Positions 34,920 to 47,684 of a stretch of DNA of 64,000 nt are shown in pieces. The notes under the pieces were generated by a model. It was not told the origin of the DNA. It saw only the letters and a program-made list of their open reading frames with translations, and did no database searches. The stretch spans positions 15,069,354 through 15,133,353 of the forward strand of contig NC_045142.1 of NCBI RefSeq assembly GCF_008831285.2. Direction: 5' to 3'. A program made the translations under genes and the position numbers. Source of the DNA: Nymphaea colorata (Eukaryota > Streptophyta > Magnoliopsida > Nymphaeales > Nymphaeaceae). Each line of letters opens with the position of its first letter. Position 1 is the stretch's first letter.

Positions 34920-35840
34920 GTTTGGAATTAGCTGTTTTTGGATTCAGAACAGGTTTGGCATGCAACAAGTTTGCCTTTTCAAGAAGTTCATAGGCATACT
35001 TTCTATTGATTGAGAATAATATGATCTACTCTAGTTTGAAATTCAATTCCCAAAACATAATGGAGAAACCCAAGGTCATTCATTGCAAACTCAAAACTGA
35101 CATGCCATAGAAATTGCTGCATTGCTGCTGTGAGAATGATGTCATCTACATAAGGACAATAAAAATTCCTTCCAAAATTTATCACAAAGCTATGATACAA
35201 ATTACTACATGACCAGCATAATCAAAAGAATATAGAAATCTGACCAGAAGAATATGGTTTGATGAAATTGTCATAGTAAACTTTGATAACGTGAAATCAT
35301 AGCTATTTTATACCTTGAGCTGAAGAAACTATTTCCAAGGCTATGTTAGTAAATGGTTCTTGCAATAAGTTAACCCTTGGGATTTTGAAGCAAGGGCCTG
35401 CAAAAAACAAAACATCCAAACAAGTTAAATGTTCTTGACTAAGAATCAATTGCATTTGTTCCAAATGATCTTAGTTTTATGTGTAAACCATGTGAGACTA
35501 ATCTTATTTTCCTTGTTTTCAAATGATTTTATACATGTTATATCATAAGGTTTTGTACTTGATGTCGTGTTCATGAGAAGGTACAAGTTTCCATTCAAGA
35601 ATTTAGTCACGTATTGATTCATAGAGGGAAGTTTTTTTCTCTTTAGGTTGCTATAGAAAGGGAATTCTTCCACTTTGGAGAGCATGGTCTGAAGAACTGC
35701 TGAATTAGCACAAAAGGTTTGGTAAAAAATTCCAGACAAGTGCTTAAGTAGCTAGACTCAGAGGAAAAAAATTTAATTTCATAGGTCTGAATTAGGTCAT
35801 TGGTCCAAGTCAAGACAGTGATAAACAATATCTCCAAAGC
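34920..35840 (-). pseudogene. Ty1/copia remnant (integrase then reverse transcriptase pieces)
   Basis: On the minus strand, 35215-34930 encodes YVDDIILTAA, then FAMNDLGFLHYVLGIEFQ and AYELLKKANLLHAKPV, clear copia reverse transcriptase. Upstream (35840-35500) broken frames resemble the copia integrase core end (GIFYQTFCAN). Frameshifts and missing segments show it is dead. It lies in opposite orientation to the copia at 31.2-32.8 kb. Confidence 0.75.
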
Positions 35841-36229
35841 TTAGCTCTGTGAAACCAGGTGCTAGCGGAGGGGCACATGTCTTCAATGGTCGGCTGGGTC
35901 AGGTAAATTTTCTTCTTTTTTTCTTTTCTTTTTGCTTTCTTAGTAGTATTCTTTATGTTTATTTATGATATATAGCATGTTTTGTAAAGTTTTTATCATT
36001 TTCTCTATGGTAGTTTTAATTCTTTGCCTAGATTAGTTTAATTCTTAAGCATGCACTAAGTTAGTATAATTCTTTCTTAGGTAGAAACTAAATTTCTGTC
36101 TCTAGGCTAGGCGTGGAGGTCAGGTATGCCTCCTCCTTTCCCTCATCTATAGTTTCAATTTCAGTTTTATATTAAAGTTAAAACGCTTGCATGAATAATA
36201 TAGTTTTCTTATGCTTATATATAGTGTAC

Positions 36230-37150
36230 TTGCTTCTTTCTTCGGGAGCCCTTTCTTTTATCCTTGAGTAAGATATATCCAAAGCGTTTGACTCGGTGAA
36301 CTGAGACTTTCTCTTTCAGCTCCTTCGCCGTTTTGGTTTTGGGCCCAATTTTCGGGGATGGATTCGTTCTTTCCGAACTAGTGCCCAAATGGCCATCTCC
36401 TACAATGGCTGTATTGGCGAGTTCTTCCATTTCACTCGTGGTCTTCACCAAGGGTGCCCTCTCTCCTCCTCCTTTTTAACCTTGTGTCCGAAGCTTTTCC
36501 ACTTTATTTCGGTAAGCTCCTCAGTCTCGCTTTCTTCAGCAGCTGTCATCCTACCTCTCTCACACTTTTCTGTCCTGTAGTATGCTGATGACTTTGTGGT
36601 CTTCGGCTTCCCTTCCCGTGAGCAGTTTTCTAGGGTTTGGCTTCTTCTCAAGCTTTGTGAACTTGCCTCTAGTCTTTCTATTAATCCCGCTAAGTGTCAG
36701 TTGTAGCTCTTCAATGTTACCAAACCATTGCGTGTCAGTTGTCGCTCTTCAATGTTACCAAACCATTGCACTCTTTGTAGAGAACTGTTTTGGCTGCAAA
36801 TCTACTGGCATGCCTTTTAACTACTTGGGTCTTACCATCTCCCCCCTCCTCCGCCTTCTTCCTTTTGGGATGCATTGGAGGTGTGTTTGCAATCTAGAAT
36901 GTTGGGTTGGCAAGGAAAGTTGCTTTTGCTTGTTGGCAGAATCACACTTGTCAAACATTATCTTGCTTCTATATAAGCCTCCTATGATCGTGTTTTGTCA
37001 TCTTGATGACATCTTTCACTGTTCCTGTGGGGTGGAGACCGACCCTCGAAGACGTTACCTGACCACCTCTTGCCACTTTGGACCACCTCATTTTCCTCTT
37101 CATTTGTACCAAGTACTGCATGTCTCACCCCAACACTTGGCATGACCTCT
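36230..37150 (+). pseudogene. LINE (L1-type) reverse transcriptase remnant
   Basis: The plus strand reads KAFDSVN near 36280, then LLRRFGFG, FHFTRGLHQGCPLS, YADDFVVFG (36581-36607), INPAKCQ and PFNYLGLTIS. These are the ordered motifs of a plant non-LTR reverse transcriptase. Stops and frameshifts divide them. An in-place 38-bp tandem duplication (36697-36772) lies after INPAKCQ. No poly(A) tail or endonuclease domain is visible. Confidence 0.88.
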
Positions 37151-37687
37151 CCTCCCTACCTGCGTGTCCTATACTTGGTCCATCATTGCCACTGTGCTTC
37201 CTCTCTTTTTCCACCTGACCAACCTTCCTTATGATGACATGCCACGTTGGACTCTCACAACCTCAACCACGTTCACTTTAGCTTCATGTTACCCGAGCCA
37301 CCTTTGGGCATGCCATCGGCCCTTTATTCCATCATATTGACCCAATCACATCAACACTTTTAACCATCTACAATATCTGGGCCTTCAACTTCCCAAACCA
37401 ATATACTCTTTGCCTGTCTGCTGTGAAGTCACCTGCAATTGACGACATCGATGCCAAGAAACTGCAACCATGATCCTCTGCATGTCAAAGTAAGGGAGGG
37501 GGAGAGAGAGGGGATACCGGAAAAAAAACAGAGGAAACATTGATTTTCTTTATGAGGATATTTTAGTCATTCTCGAAACCAATATTATTATTTTTTTGTT
37601 CCATTATAATCTCCACCATTGATTTTTAACAAAATGGATGGTGGTGCTGGTTCCTACCAAGCCTGGCATGTGTATACCTGGCACCTA

Positions 37688-37695
37688 CCTACCTA

Positions 37696-37733
<38 letters not shown>
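37688..37733. repeat. (CTAC)n/(TA)n microsatellite
   Basis: A short CTAC run passes into a (TA)n run of about 36 bp. Confidence 0.9.
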
Positions 37734-37734
<1 letters not shown>

Positions 37735-37739
37735 ACTAT

Positions 37740-39900
37740 GTGTAAGAAAAGGAGAGGAAACAAGTAGAACACTTATTGTTGGTTAAGTTATCCTCATCTT
37801 ATGTGGGAGCAACTTTTGGTACAACCTTTTGTATTTGATGGCCTGATTGTTGGCAGTATCTGTGCACTTTTACAAGAAGGGGCATCTACTATGTTCATAT
37901 AGTTATTTACAACTGATCAACCTCTCCTTTTCCTGTTTCTTTCAATTTGTTGGTTGTTATCCATAATTGCATCCAATCTTTACATGTAATAAAATATTGT
38001 GTTTCGGTGTTTCTTTTTATATTTCGCACATTGTTATTAGCTCTGAATATTGCGATTGACAACTGAAGACTGCTATTTTGGACTTTCAGTGATGAAAACC
38101 AGCGCCACTGATGAAAAATAATAATGGGATTTTTACTCAGGTTCAACAATGCAGAAGTATTGTTGCTGATTACTTTTAAGTATTGTAGGAGTATGCTAGT
38201 GACTCAGAAGATGCATTACTAAATTTTCGTTTCTTGTATTCATGCTGCTTTCCAATAGATGCAGCATAAAGCTAAAATATTTTAGAATGTCTGGCCTCAC
38301 CTGTCTTGATAATGTATTATACTTTGACCTCAAAATCGCAGTACCTTTCTCTATGTTTATGGACAAACACATAGCGGCTTTGCTCATCTTACGGTTATGT
38401 ATGATGAATAAGAAAATTCAGGAAATCGACTTACATACTTCAGATTTAAGTCACATTCATGCAACTTGTCAACCTTTTATAATTGTTTTGCCAAAAATTT
38501 TGTTCTTTAAAGTTTAAACCTTGTTTTGCATGCTTCTACACTGTTGCTTTTACCTTTTTTTGGGACAGGCAGGCGGGATTTACTTTTCAACACGGAGGTC
38601 AAGAACTGTTGAAAGCGTGATGTAGCCCTGCATGAAAAATGGTGTCTCTCCCGACGGGAAAAGAAGGGGCAAGAAGTTACCAGAAAGGCAAAGTCACGTA
38701 GAAGGACCTTCTTGCCAAACTGAAAGGGCTTCTAACTCTATAGTTTCTAGATCCTTTGACAAGTTAGCCGCTTATTTCAGACACAGTACTGCCAATTGAT
38801 CTTTTTCTCATCAAACATCAGCAGTATTCTCGTTACATGGCCTAGAATTTTTGACAGACTTTTAGATGTCAACAAGGATCTCTAACAAACTGATCAAACT
38901 GCTGCTGATCAAACATGAAGGACAAGTTTCCTGATACACTTACTCTACGGAAGGTGCGGGCATTAATGGCAAGAATTTAACTACTTACATGAAAGTAGTT
39001 GTCAAATATGGTGCTTACGTAGGTAATGTTGAAAAGTTCGAAATTGGTAGAAAATAATTCCAAAAGGATTCATGGTAATGATCGATCTAGAGTTTCAAGA
39101 TTTCATGTTTTTCTTGGGCATGGGGTTCAAGAAAACAAGGTTACCCACTACTCATCGAGGCGAAACACAAAAGCTTTTCAAGTTAGTCCGTTCTCCAATA
39201 GTTTTATGTGGTAGCTGAAACCATCTAGCCTTGTTACACTTATCCAATATGCATGTTGTGAGATGCCAGATTTTTTCCGTTCAAATCCTTGTTTGTCTCT
39301 CAACCGTTCATCTGCTTCAGATGATTAGCCCTATTAGATGACATGGTTATCAATCACTAGATATATATATATATATATCTGTCTGTGTGTGTACAGATGA
39401 ATTGTTGAGAGAAAAATAAAGAGAAAGGGTATGTACTAGTATTACCCTAATTACATGAACAAGTGGCTCTAAAAAACTAGAGTCATCATTTTCTCTTTAT
39501 ATATATAGGTCTGAGGCTAAGCATCACCTAAGAGAGGTGGTCGGTTCATCACCTTGGACATGGTTGTCAGAGTGGTGGAGGGGATCTCTGAGAATATGTT
39601 GATGGCATTGGTGCATATACCAAAACTCGTCCAATTCATATTTCTATGTGGCTTGATACGCTCACCTAGCCTGCTTGGCGAAATAAGCAAGCAGCCTAAT
39701 GATCTGAATTACAATATTCAAATTACTTGCTACGGTACATTGGCTTAATGAACAAAGTAAAAATAAACTTTATTGAATGTGTGGGACCGGCAGGTGGAGT
39801 GGGTAGATCAACTAACCAGGGGAAGTACGAATTGAGGAAGTCTCCTGGTTCACCCTGCATGAAGAAAAAGATGGCATCGTCCTTCACAAGCCAAACCTAA
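37740..39900. other. Intergenic stretch upstream of the laccase gene
   Basis: No gene is recognised. A short frame AGGIYFSTRRSRTVESVM ends at 38625 after a GGGACAG acceptor-like site, but no matching upstream exons were found. A (TA)n/(TG)n run lies at 39360-39393. Confidence 0.5.
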
Positions 39901-39918
39901 TCTGCCAACTCCGAAACA

Positions 39919-39957
39919 ACCCAACCTTCTTGTCTCACCATCATGAGTGTATATATA
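39919..39957 (+). promoter_or_regulatory. Laccase core promoter: AC-element-like site and TATA box
   Basis: A TATA box (TATATATAA, about 39949-39957) lies about 72 bp before the laccase ATG, leaving room for a short 5' UTR. ACCCAACC at 39919-39926 resembles the AC-II element (ACCAACC) bound by lignin-pathway MYB factors, and AAACCTAATC lies just before it. The TATA assignment is firm; the AC assignment is by resemblance. Confidence 0.6.
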
Positions 39958-40028
39958 ACGGTGGGGCATTTCCTTGCATGAGGGCATCGGCAGCACACCG
40001 TCACTTAGTTTCCATTCCATAAGGTCAC

Positions 40029-41738
40029 ATGATGGCGAGAGTAGTCAGCACGATCAGTAGCTTGTACAACTTGGTCCTGCTGCTTCGCGGCCTACTGCTT
40101 CTGCATTGCATCTCCACTCAAGTGCTTGCGCAAGAAGTTCACAACCATCAGTTCATTGTATGCTCTCTGTCTCTCTCTCGTTCTCGTTCTCGATCTCAAT
40201 CTCGATCTTGCTTATGTGTTGTTTATAATAATCTGAAAACAGAGAACAAGGGAGGGGAATTGTCTAATCACAGAAATGAAAACTAAACACAGTTAATGAC
40301 TACAGGTGCAGGCAACGCCAGTGAAGAGGCTGTGCATTACCCATGAGGTAGTAACGGTGAATGGGCAGTATCCAGGACCCATGCTGGAAGTCAGGAACGG
40401 CGACACCCTCATCATCACCGCCATTAACAAGTCCAAGTATAATGTCACCCTCCACTGGTGAGTTACCGGAGAACTACTACCGGCCATTTATAAGTCATAT
40501 CTCTTTCTTTCCTTTTTGTTTTTTTAATACTTCGTTTATTGCTCACGTAAGACCAGACAGTGTCTTTGGCAATTTATGATGATAAGTTTGAGTGATGCAA
40601 GTGCATGCCACCACAGTCTTGCATGTACATTAGTAAATCGATCCATCATCATATTATAGATAGTCATATGTGCGGACTAGTGAAAATCTGGTCATCAATT
40701 CATCACTGGACTGTCATAGTTAGCAAACTTGTGGCAAACTTGTGGGGCTGACTTGAGAATCACCCGAGTCAACTCGGATCGCTTACAAATCTGGCCGCGA
40801 GTCAAGGTTTGGGCTGACTCTCCCCTAACTTGGCCTGACTTGCCCTTCACTCCTCCTAATTTGCCCAAAATTACCAGATTTTTTGTAGTAAAATGCATTA
40901 AGATTATTTGAATACTCAATGGAGGTGGCAAGTCAACTCGCTAAGTCGAGGAGTGAACTCACTAACCCAATGACTAGGCCATCTGCTGATCCGAGTTTAA
41001 GTCATGCATTTTCCAACTATGGGTTGGATTATAAATGGTAGGTACACAATACTTAGTTGATGGCTGTTGCTACCCAAGTCCCAAAACAGTTCCAAACTCT
41101 AATGTTAAACCTGAGAAAGTTTTGTGGTTTGAGTGAAACATAGATTGATTAGCTTTAGACCAATTGGTTCACTCCCAAATGCTGAATCTTTATCCACAGT
41201 TAGTTCGTATAGTGAATCGCATCCCAATAAGCCCAGCTTGTATGAAATATCTAAGCTTGCGAAAATCGCCGTTTGGGTTTTTTCAGGCATGGAATCCACC
41301 AACTGCGGACAGCGTGGGCAGACGGGCCTCAATTCGTAACGCAGTGTCCGATCAAGCCAGAAGGCAGGTACACGTACAAGTTCACTATACATGGCCAGGA
41401 GGGCACGCTGTGGTGGCATGCCCACAGCTCCTGGCTCAGGGCGTCCGTGTTTGGAGCACTGATCATCCGCCCCAAAGCCGGATCTCCATACCCATTCAGG
41501 CTTCCGGACAAAGAATTCCCCGTTCTGTTAGGTATCCAGTTAATACCTCATTCCTGGTCCTAATCAAGTGATAACTGTTAGCAGTCATATGACGTGTGAT
41601 TATCATTCATTGGTACATGCATGGACTAATTGACAAGCAGTCTAACTCCAAGAGCTTGTAGCACAGACAAGGAAGTTCACCGAACTTGGGTATCCATGCC
41701 AGTCTTTTATTAATTTTTTTTAAATGGGCTTTTTTAAA

Positions 41739-41794
<56 letters not shown>

Positions 41795-44150
41795 TGTCCT
41801 TTTAAACAGTGCTCCTCCAACCATGATCACTGTCATGTCTCAATAAGCTCTTTCTTGTGAAAGCTATTAGCCTATTTTAAGAGTGGTGGAAAATACAGTT
41901 ACCTTTAATATATTAAAAAAAAAAAAATACGTACTCTTGTCTTGTATCGCAAGGCTTCAAAGTGAAGATCAGGCAAAATCATGCATTTACTCCATCTTGC
42001 AATTAATGACAACGAAAATATTTTCGACATTAGTCGAACAAAGCTATTAACTGCAAAAGACTGAATTCCGTTCTAGGGGAGTTTCGCTTTTCAATTTAAG
42101 GTTTTTCTACTTTTTTTTTTTTTCTTAAATCAGGGGTGCAATAACTAGAATACCCTTGATTAGTAAAAAGGAAAGCTTTTTTATAAGGATAAAAAAACTA
42201 ATCAAAAATTAAAAAAAAAATCTTTTTCAAACTCCCAAAAATATCCCAACTCCCTCTCTTTTTTTTTTTTTTCAGGTCCATATATATGTGGTGCAAGCAA
42301 CTCAGTCTTTGATCAATTTCATATTTTTCAAGTTCCTGCAGTTGGAATATGAAAGTTGGTTGAGGAGCATGACGGATGTTATGCTCGTCAATATTATGCC
42401 TTGTCTTCCTCATCTCCTATTATTCTTTTTTTTTTTTTGTTCCTTTTTCCTTTGCTTTCGTTTTTGACTTCTTGTCATGACCAAGTTTTTGTTATTGAAT
42501 TTTCATGGCATATCTCTCTTCCTCCAAAATAGTCCACTCCAGAAGGAAACGTTACTTTTAGATGGCAAGATGACCTTTCAAAATCATCCACATGTCTGTG
42601 TAGTTTATGTTTGAACTGTAAAGATATACATAATTTCATTTCAAATGTTTCGTTTTGTATGAACCAAAACAACGTTCCAATTTTCTTTACTTTGTAATTA
42701 TTTTAGGAGGCGTTTGATGGCTTGAAATTTTGATTCAAAAATGAAAATTCAAGAATCATAATTCCTCCTAAAATTGAAATGAAAACAAAATTCTAAATTT
42801 TAGTGTCCTGATTCTGAAAACAAAATATCTCGTTTGTTTAATAATTCTAATGTTTTAAAAAATGAGCATTTTGATTTTAAAATTCTATGCTGATGAGTAT
42901 GTCAAATGCTCCCTTAAGTTTCTCGCGGTGGATAACCTTAATGACAAAGTTGCTGGTGAAATACAAAAGGGTCTTAATTGGGAGGGCTCGATCAGTGGAT
43001 GCTATGGTCCAACCACTCCCTCACAATTCCCCTCCCAAACCACCACATGACCGTGTGAGTCACATATTTCATCTTGGTTTTTGAAAAAGGTATTTTTGTC
43101 TTTAAAAAAATGCTTTTTTCATTTCTTTGTTGATATAAGGTTTTTTTTTTTTGAGAAATTGGTTATGTGCACACCCCTTAAGTACAAAAAATTGTGCACA
43201 GGGGTGTGAAATGACTCAAATACCTTCATTAAAACAAAAACATGAATATTTTAAAAGAATAAAAAAGGATTGTCAAAAAAGTTTAAATGTCTAAAATATC
43301 TATTGCTTTTTGAAAAAAATTAAAAAAAAAAAAGAACCCCCAACCCCTTTGATGCATACTTGTTGACTGTGTGTTGCCTGAGGTACTTTGGTTATCAAAC
43401 CACTAATTTCAGTGTTTGGGTCAGTCGATTTAGTCTTGAAGCTGGTTATATGGGCTACATCCATGCACATAAAATTATATGCAGAAGTGTGAAATGACCA
43501 GAATACCCTAAATCAGTACAAAGGGAAGCCTTTACAAAAAAGTTTCTTCTTACAAATTGCTAAAATACCCCCATTCACCCTTTTTTTCGTGCATATTGGT
43601 TGCATGGACTGACTTGGTGCAGGCAACTCTGGTTGAGATTGTAGTTAATTAGAGAAGGAAATTAAGGGCTGTATCAGTTAATTATATCATTATGGCGAGG
43701 CGTACTACTTAAATGCACTAACACACTTGGTGAAACACTCAGGAGAATGGTGGAACAGGGACCCGATAGACGTAGTTAACCAAGCATCCTTGACCGGAGC
43801 AGCTCCAAACATCTCAGATGCCTTCACTATAAATGGGCAACCCGGGGACCTGTACCCTTGTTCAAGTTCAGGTGCGCGTAGTCTGTTGTTTGATCACAAT
43901 TTTCAATGATATAATATGTTTTCATGATAGTTTTTATTGATACAAAATAAAAAACATTGGGCCATTGAAGTAGTCAGCTGATTTCAATATATATATATAT
44001 ATATATGAACAATTGAATGGTGATTCTAGTTTTTCTAATTACTTAGCCATCCAATCAAAATTGTCATGAAGATGAGTAGTTAGGAGAAAAAAAAAGATGA
44101 TAGACATTTTTGATATTTATTATCATTTCATACTTTTTTATTTTTTTCTC

Positions 44151-44224
<74 letters not shown>

Positions 44225-47200
44225 GAGACCATCTTCATGGCGCGTCTTGATTACTTGTGGCATGTAATTACCAGAAACAAGTGTGATTCCCATAAAGAAA
44301 GGAAAAACCTACCTGCTGCGCATCATAAACGCTGCCATGAACACAGAGCTCTTCGTGAGCATTGCATCACACACCATGGAAGTCGTCGCCATCGATGCTG
44401 CTTACACCAAGCCAGTCCGGGCGAGCGTGATCATGATAGCACCCGGCCAGACCACCGACGTGCTTGTCCTGGCCGACCAACCCCCCGGCCGATACTACAT
44501 CGCAGCTCGGGCGTATGCCAGCGCTCAAGGCGTAGCATTCGACAACACCACCACCACGGCCATCTTGGAGTATGAAGCCATCCCGAAAACCGAGCATGTG
44601 CAGGCAGTGATGCCGGTCTTGCCCGCTTACAACGACACCAACACAGCCACCGCGTTTGCTTCGAAACTCCGAAGCCTCAACTCCGCCGACCACCTGTCCG
44701 CAGTCCCCCTGCACGTCGACGAAAACCTCTTCTTCACCGTCGGCCTTGGGCTTTTCAACTGCAACTCTGGCAGCTCGTGCGGAGGGCCAAACAACACCAG
44801 GTTCACGGCCAGCATGAACAATATCTCCTTCACTGTTCCTACAAGGGCATCCATCCTTGAGGCCCACGTCAAAGGAATTCAAGGAGTTTTCACGAGGGAC
44901 TTTCCGGCGATGCCGCCTGTCGTGTTTGATTACACGGCTATGAATGTGAGCAGGAGTCTTTGGCAGCCGATTCCGGGAACGAAGGTGTATCCCATCAAGT
45001 TCGGGTCCGTGGTGCAGATTGTGTTTCAGGACACGAACATATTCGCGGCTGAGAACCATCCCATGCATATTCATGGCTACCAGTTCTACGTGCTGGCAGA
45101 AGGATTCGGAAATTTCAATGCGGCTACTGACACGGCGAAGTTTAATTTGGTAGACCCGCCCCTCCGCAACACCGTCGCAGTACCTGTCAATGGCTGGTCC
45201 GTCATCCGTTTCCTAGCGAATAACCCTGGTGACTTTCTCTCTCTCTCTCTCTCTTATTATTATGTATATTTTGTGTCCGGTTTTGAAACTTTGTTTACTT
45301 AAGTTGGAGCTTTAGGGATTGTTTGCATCGAATACACTTTGTGAGTATCTGAGATGAATCACTGAAAAAAATTCATAAAACAATAGTTCTTTTGTTATAT
45401 TAACCTACAACAACTTTTTAGGTAAATTCATAAACACTTGCAATGTTTTTACTGACAAACAACTCCTTAAATAAATAAACGATTATGTATACGTTTTTAT
45501 ATATAAAAAATTATCCATAGAAATATATAACCAAAATATCCCTATTAACCAAACTACTTTTTAAAAATTCTTAAAATACCTCAACCCATTTTTTGTCCTT
45601 GGGTGTTGTATGCACACCTAGTGCGCACAACTTGATTTTTCGGCCATTCCGTTAAAGAGAAATAGACATTTTCGAAAATTTACATTTTCCACTTTTTTTT
45701 TTCCTTCAAAGGCACCATGGTCAATTTCCATCATTTTGTCCATCACATTGGTGCATATTGATACAACCAGCTTTAGTTTAGTTTAGGTTTAAATTAGACC
45801 GAAACAGGTTATTTTCCCAGCCTGGTGTACATAAAATTGTACATTGTCCTGTATAATGTCTAAAATTCTCCTAGTCACAAAAAAGAAAAACATTTTTGTA
45901 ACCTCAAAGGGACATTTCAGTTTAAAAAATTCCTAAAATACGCCAATATTAGGTTTCAAATTAGACGCCGCGGTATGCACCAGCACGGTGCACAATACCA
46001 ATTAATCGTTTCCCCTCACCACTAACGTGCAGACGCTTAAATGCATGCACATTATTTGTCACCAACAAACATATCAATTAGCCTATATGCATGCAAAGTT
46101 TTTTGCCTTACACTAGGGGGAGCCAAGATAGGGCTCGCATGACCCTAACCCCATTTCAATTTTTTTTAAAAAAAATTACATGTAAATTTGAGAAAATTCA
46201 TTTATTTTATATAAAAAATTTGAAAAGTGATATTTCAGCCCTCTTCAAAATTTAGAAACCTTAATTCGGTCTCTTTTATGAAAAATTTCTGGTTTTGCTC
46301 CTGTTGGGACGACAATAGAAGACCAGCAATCGACAGATATTTTTGTCATGTACCTCAAGCGCTTTATGTCTCAAAAAGACTCTTTGGTTGAGTAAATGTC
46401 CCTTATATCTTGAATTGTGCTTCACCCTCAAAGTCTACATTGATGGTCATTTCCAAAATTTTATGTGTTTCCACATTTTCCTTAACTACCATGCTGACGG
46501 AACCATGGTCAATCAGCACTTTGATCAACTGTGACCTCACACCTAACATTATTGGTTAGGTAGTATTGGTTCACAAGCGTCTTAATTTCATTCTCAACTG
46601 AAGTTTGTGCGTTCTATCTGTCTGAATATCTCCAAACGTGAAAGAATCTGTATCATGTTTTTTTTTTGTTAACTGGGAGTTTATGAAGCCCATTTCCTAG
46701 AAGAGAGGCCATAGCTTCACCTTTGTCTCCTAACCCTCGGAGTTCAGAGCTTTCTTTGAGACCAATATTATTTAGGAGAATAGTTCCTTAAGCGAGATAG
46801 CAGCTGTGGGGGTCAAAACAACAACCTCTTTTATGTGCAGCGGCACTACACCCTTGTGTCACAGTCAGTGGCAGAGTCAGAAATGTTTAGCTAAGGGGCA
46901 CTGAACTACCTTATTATTGCAATCGGTTGAGTGCATGTTGAGTTACCAAGGAGTGGCCTAAGTTTGGTGTAGGCACCTCATATGGTTAGGCCTGAGTCCA
47001 GCATTATCATGGTAAAACTTTCGTAAATGTTTGCTCATGCTGGGGTGCGCAGTTGTCCACGCCAACCGCAAGGTAGCTCCAATATTGGCCACAGTTAAAC
47101 ATAATAACTAACTTTGTTGGCACATTTGAAGTTCTGACTTTAAGGATTGGAATCTTTCTGGTGTATGATGCAGGAACTTGGTACATGCACTGTCATTTGG

Positions 47201-47310
47201 ATGTTCACATTACCTGGGGATTGGCTACTGTCTTGCTGGTCGAGAATGGAGTGGAAGAACTGGAGTCCTTAGAGCCTATTCCGGAGGACTACCCTCTTTG
47301 CGTTGACTAG
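40029..47310 (+). CDS. LAC: Laccase (multicopper oxidase), 6 exons, 581 aa
   Basis: Secreted p-diphenol:dioxygen oxidoreductase. Plant laccases oxidise monolignols in the cell wall. Exons: 40029-40157, 40306-40457, 41287-41531, 43743-43871, 44275-45228, 47174-47310; phases agree and give 581 codons plus stop. A hydrophobic signal peptide ends near STQVLA. Copper ligand blocks are intact: [44 protein letters not shown] and [15 protein letters not shown]. The residue ten after the T1 Cys is Leu. The C-terminus DYPLCVD is close to family norms. All introns are GT-AG. The six-exon layout with a long fifth exon fits plant laccases. Start: two adjacent ATGs (40029 and 40032); either works. Confidence 0.96.
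40720..40985. repeat. Repeat with CGAGTCAACTCG motifs in laccase intron 2
   Basis: CCGAGTCAACTCGG and GTCAACTCGCTAAGTCGAGG words lie at either end, with GACTTG/CTGACT-rich sequence between. The layout suggests a small non-autonomous element. No target duplication was identified. Confidence 0.4.
41532..43742 (+). other. Laccase intron 3 (2211 bp)
   Basis: Bounded by donor GTATCC and acceptor CACTCAG. It holds an (AT)n run (about 41743-41790), poly(T) tracts, and two related stretches (43150-43260 and 43460-43530) containing GTGTGAAATGAC and ATACC. No gene is seen. Confidence 0.85.
44155..44219. repeat. (AT)n microsatellite in laccase intron 4
   Basis: About 64 bp of uninterrupted AT repeats end 55 bp before the exon 5 acceptor (44274). 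Confidence 0.95.
45310..45475. repeat. MITE-like repeat
   Basis: GGGATTGTTTG at the left and CAAACAACTCC at the right are near-inverted ends. Internal ACTTTGTGAGTATC and ATAGTTCTTTTGTT match the copy at 63840-64000. Confidence 0.6.
46111..46265. repeat. Dispersed repeat, copy A
   Basis: Contains AGGGCTCGCATGACCCTAAC, a poly(T)/poly(A) centre, ACATGTAAATTT and GATATTTC. The reverse complement occurs at 58685-58860. Confidence 0.7.
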
Positions 47311-47684
47311 AAGCTTCAGTACTCTTTGTGCACTCCTGTACACCTCATCTTTTTTCCATTGAATGGACCGGTGCATACATCCGTTATAGTTTCCGTAGCC
47401 AATCCATCTTGGTTTCCAACAGGAGGAATTTCCTTCCTTTTAGTTGTACTTTTCTGCATGTACTCACCAATATGTATTATTGTTACACTTTATAAATGGG
47501 CTCCCAGTTTTCTTATTTTTCTTTAATAAATAGTATAGCGGCGGTAGGAGAAAGGGAGACCGTATTTGTGCATGGTATGGAGCGGAAACTAATAAAATGG
47601 GGCTCACCAAGCTCAGGTGAACTGTTTTAAGCCAAAATGAACAAGGAGAATTGCTATTATGCTAAAGATGAAGGTCATGGGACC

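Larger units (their letters stand above)
45229..47173 (+). other. Laccase intron 5 (1945 bp)
   Basis: The donor is GTGACT, followed at once by a (CT)n run; the acceptor is GATGCAG. It includes a MITE-like repeat (45310-45475) and a repeat that reappears inverted at 58685-58860. Confidence 0.85.

Noticed and set aside
38570-38625. Possible last exon (AGGIYFSTRRSRTVESVM)
   Set aside because: Only 18 codons after an acceptor-like site with no identifiable upstream exons; could be chance.
44367-45074. 235-codon minus-strand open frame
   Set aside because: It is the antisense shadow of laccase exon 5, whose GC-rich codons keep the reverse frame open; no domain is present.
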